From Treponema sp. (GTDB lineage Bacteria > Spirochaetota > Spirochaetia > Treponematales > Breznakiellaceae): a stretch of 15,056 nucleotides of DNA. The notes beneath the pieces were generated by a model. That model was given only the letters and a program-made list of their open reading frames with translations. It searched no databases and had not been told where the DNA came from. This document shows, one piece after another, positions 14,642-15,056 of this stretch; position 1 is the stretch's first letter, and every line of letters begins with the position of its first letter. The position numbers and the translations under genes are program-made. The stretch covers positions 1-15,056 of the forward strand of contig JAIRXN010000186.1 of assembly GCA_031268245.1 (NCBI GenBank), written 5' to 3'.

Positions 14642-14667
14642 ACATGAAAACCAGTCCCGCATATAGT
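14639..14667 (+). promoter_or_regulatory. Near-consensus promoter of the tRNA-Arg gene
   Basis: A perfect TTGACA (14639-14644) is followed after 17 bases by TATAGT (14662-14667, five of six). Transcription would begin near 14674, about seven bases before the mature tRNA 5' end. Confidence 0.8.
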
Positions 14668-14680
14668 TTATTGATACCAT

Positions 14681-14734
<54 letters not shown>

Positions 14735-14754
<20 letters not shown>

Positions 14755-14846
14755 TAATTTTGAGATACTGCTGATAGCGTTACGATATTCCGATAAAAGC
14801 AGCCATAACTCTCATAATGCGGGACTCGAAGCTTTTTTGCGGCCCG
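14735..14846. repeat. tRNA-derived repeat element, copy 1
   Basis: The left arm is the T arm and 3' end of tRNA-Arg (TTCGAGTCCCGC, 14735-14746, continuing to 14754). The right arm is GCGGGACTCGAA (14819-14830), a perfect 12-base inverted copy of that T arm, followed by GCTTTTTTGCGGCCCG to 14846. The 64-base interior is AT-rich. It contains a weak dyad CTGCT/AGCAG and a second CTCTCATAAT (14809-14818) repeating the tRNA 3' junction. Copy 2 begins 208 bases further on. Confidence 0.7.
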
Positions 14847-14935
14847 GAAGAGGCAAAAGCCTCTGCAGGGCAAAGCCGCACGGATGCGGGTTTAGCAAAA
14901 AAAGCCGGCCCGGAGAGAGGCAACAGGATGTTGCC
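14839..14935. other. Spacer with two stem-loops between the repeat copies
   Basis: The first structure nests AGAGGC-AAAA-GCCTCT (14849-14864) inside GCGGC (14839-14843) and GCCGC (14875-14879). The second is GGCAAC-AGGAT-GTTGCC (14919-14935). Each is preceded by the shared motif CGGCCCGGA followed by AGAGGCAA, so the two are related sequences whose stems have changed while staying paired. No long T run follows either, so they are poor intrinsic terminators. No protein gene is visible between 14755 and the window end. Confidence 0.5.
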
Positions 14936-14945
14936 GACCGGAGGG

Positions 14946-15052
14946 GAGTCCCGCGTCTCTCAAAATATTTTTATACAGCCGGTAATATTACTGAATTCCC
15001 AAAACGTAACTATGACTCCAATCTGCGGGACTCGAAGCTTTTGTGCGGCCCG
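14946..15052. repeat. tRNA-derived repeat element, copy 2
   Basis: The left arm GAGTCCCGCGTCTCTCA (14946-14962) is an exact 17-base copy of the tRNA-Arg 3' end (14738-14754). The right arm GCGGGACTCGAAGCTTTT (15025-15042) followed by GTGCGGCCCG repeats the right arm of copy 1. The 62-base interior aligns loosely with that of copy 1 (shared ATAC, GC, TTAC, ATTCC in order) but is clearly diverged, whereas the arms are nearly identical. No complete tRNA is present here. The window ends four bases after this copy. Confidence 0.7.
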
Positions 15053-15056
15053 TGTA

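Overview
This window looks like a chromosomal segment of a diderm bacterium, most likely a spirochaete of the Treponema group. The evidence is indirect: roughly half GC by eye, several short lipoprotein signal peptides, a very large outer-membrane beta-barrel protein ending in phenylalanine, and a compact layout in which convergent genes overlap at their 3' ends. No marker gene fixes the genus, so this placement is an inference.

Layout from left to right. (1) A 5' fragment of a lipoprotein gene (minus strand, 1-328, running off the left edge) is divergent from a 435-residue secreted/membrane protein (418-1725, plus). (2) A minus-strand pair follows: a DUF503/YlxP-like small protein (2356-2643) and a lipoprotein (1703-2353). 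The lipoprotein gene overlaps the 435-residue gene tail to tail. (3) Divergent from that pair is a 1676-residue outer-membrane protein (2700-7730, plus), whose N-terminal and middle parts resemble, by eye, the layout of SprA-type proteins. (4) A minus-strand pair, a uracil-phosphoribosyltransferase-like protein with a long N-terminal extension (8705-9775) and a TPR lipoprotein (7686-8708), overlaps the barrel gene at its 3' end. (5) An Rrf2-family regulator with an IscR-like Cys cluster (9920-10366, plus) is coupled to a membrane protein with three repeated winged-helix-like modules (10353-11858). (6) A DinG-type iron-sulphur helicase carries an N-terminal RadC/JAMM domain (11874-14384, minus). 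(7) The right end has no protein gene of its own. It holds three 67-bp tandem repeats that form the dinG leader and supply its ribosome-binding site and start codon, a tRNA-Arg(CCG) gene with a near-consensus promoter, and two copies of a repeat element whose left arm is the 3' end of that tRNA.

Three genes (418, 2700 and 9775) have the same arrangement: the hexamer TATACT, then 6 or 7 bases, then ATG, with no Shine-Dalgarno sequence between. This suggests leaderless transcripts. The most unusual items are the RadC-DinG fusion, the SprA-like giant barrel beside a TPR lipoprotein, the repeat array that forms the dinG start, and the tRNA-derived repeats. I see no CRISPR array, insertion sequence or transposase. 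Apart from weak hairpins in the tRNA-proximal region, I see no clear intrinsic terminator.
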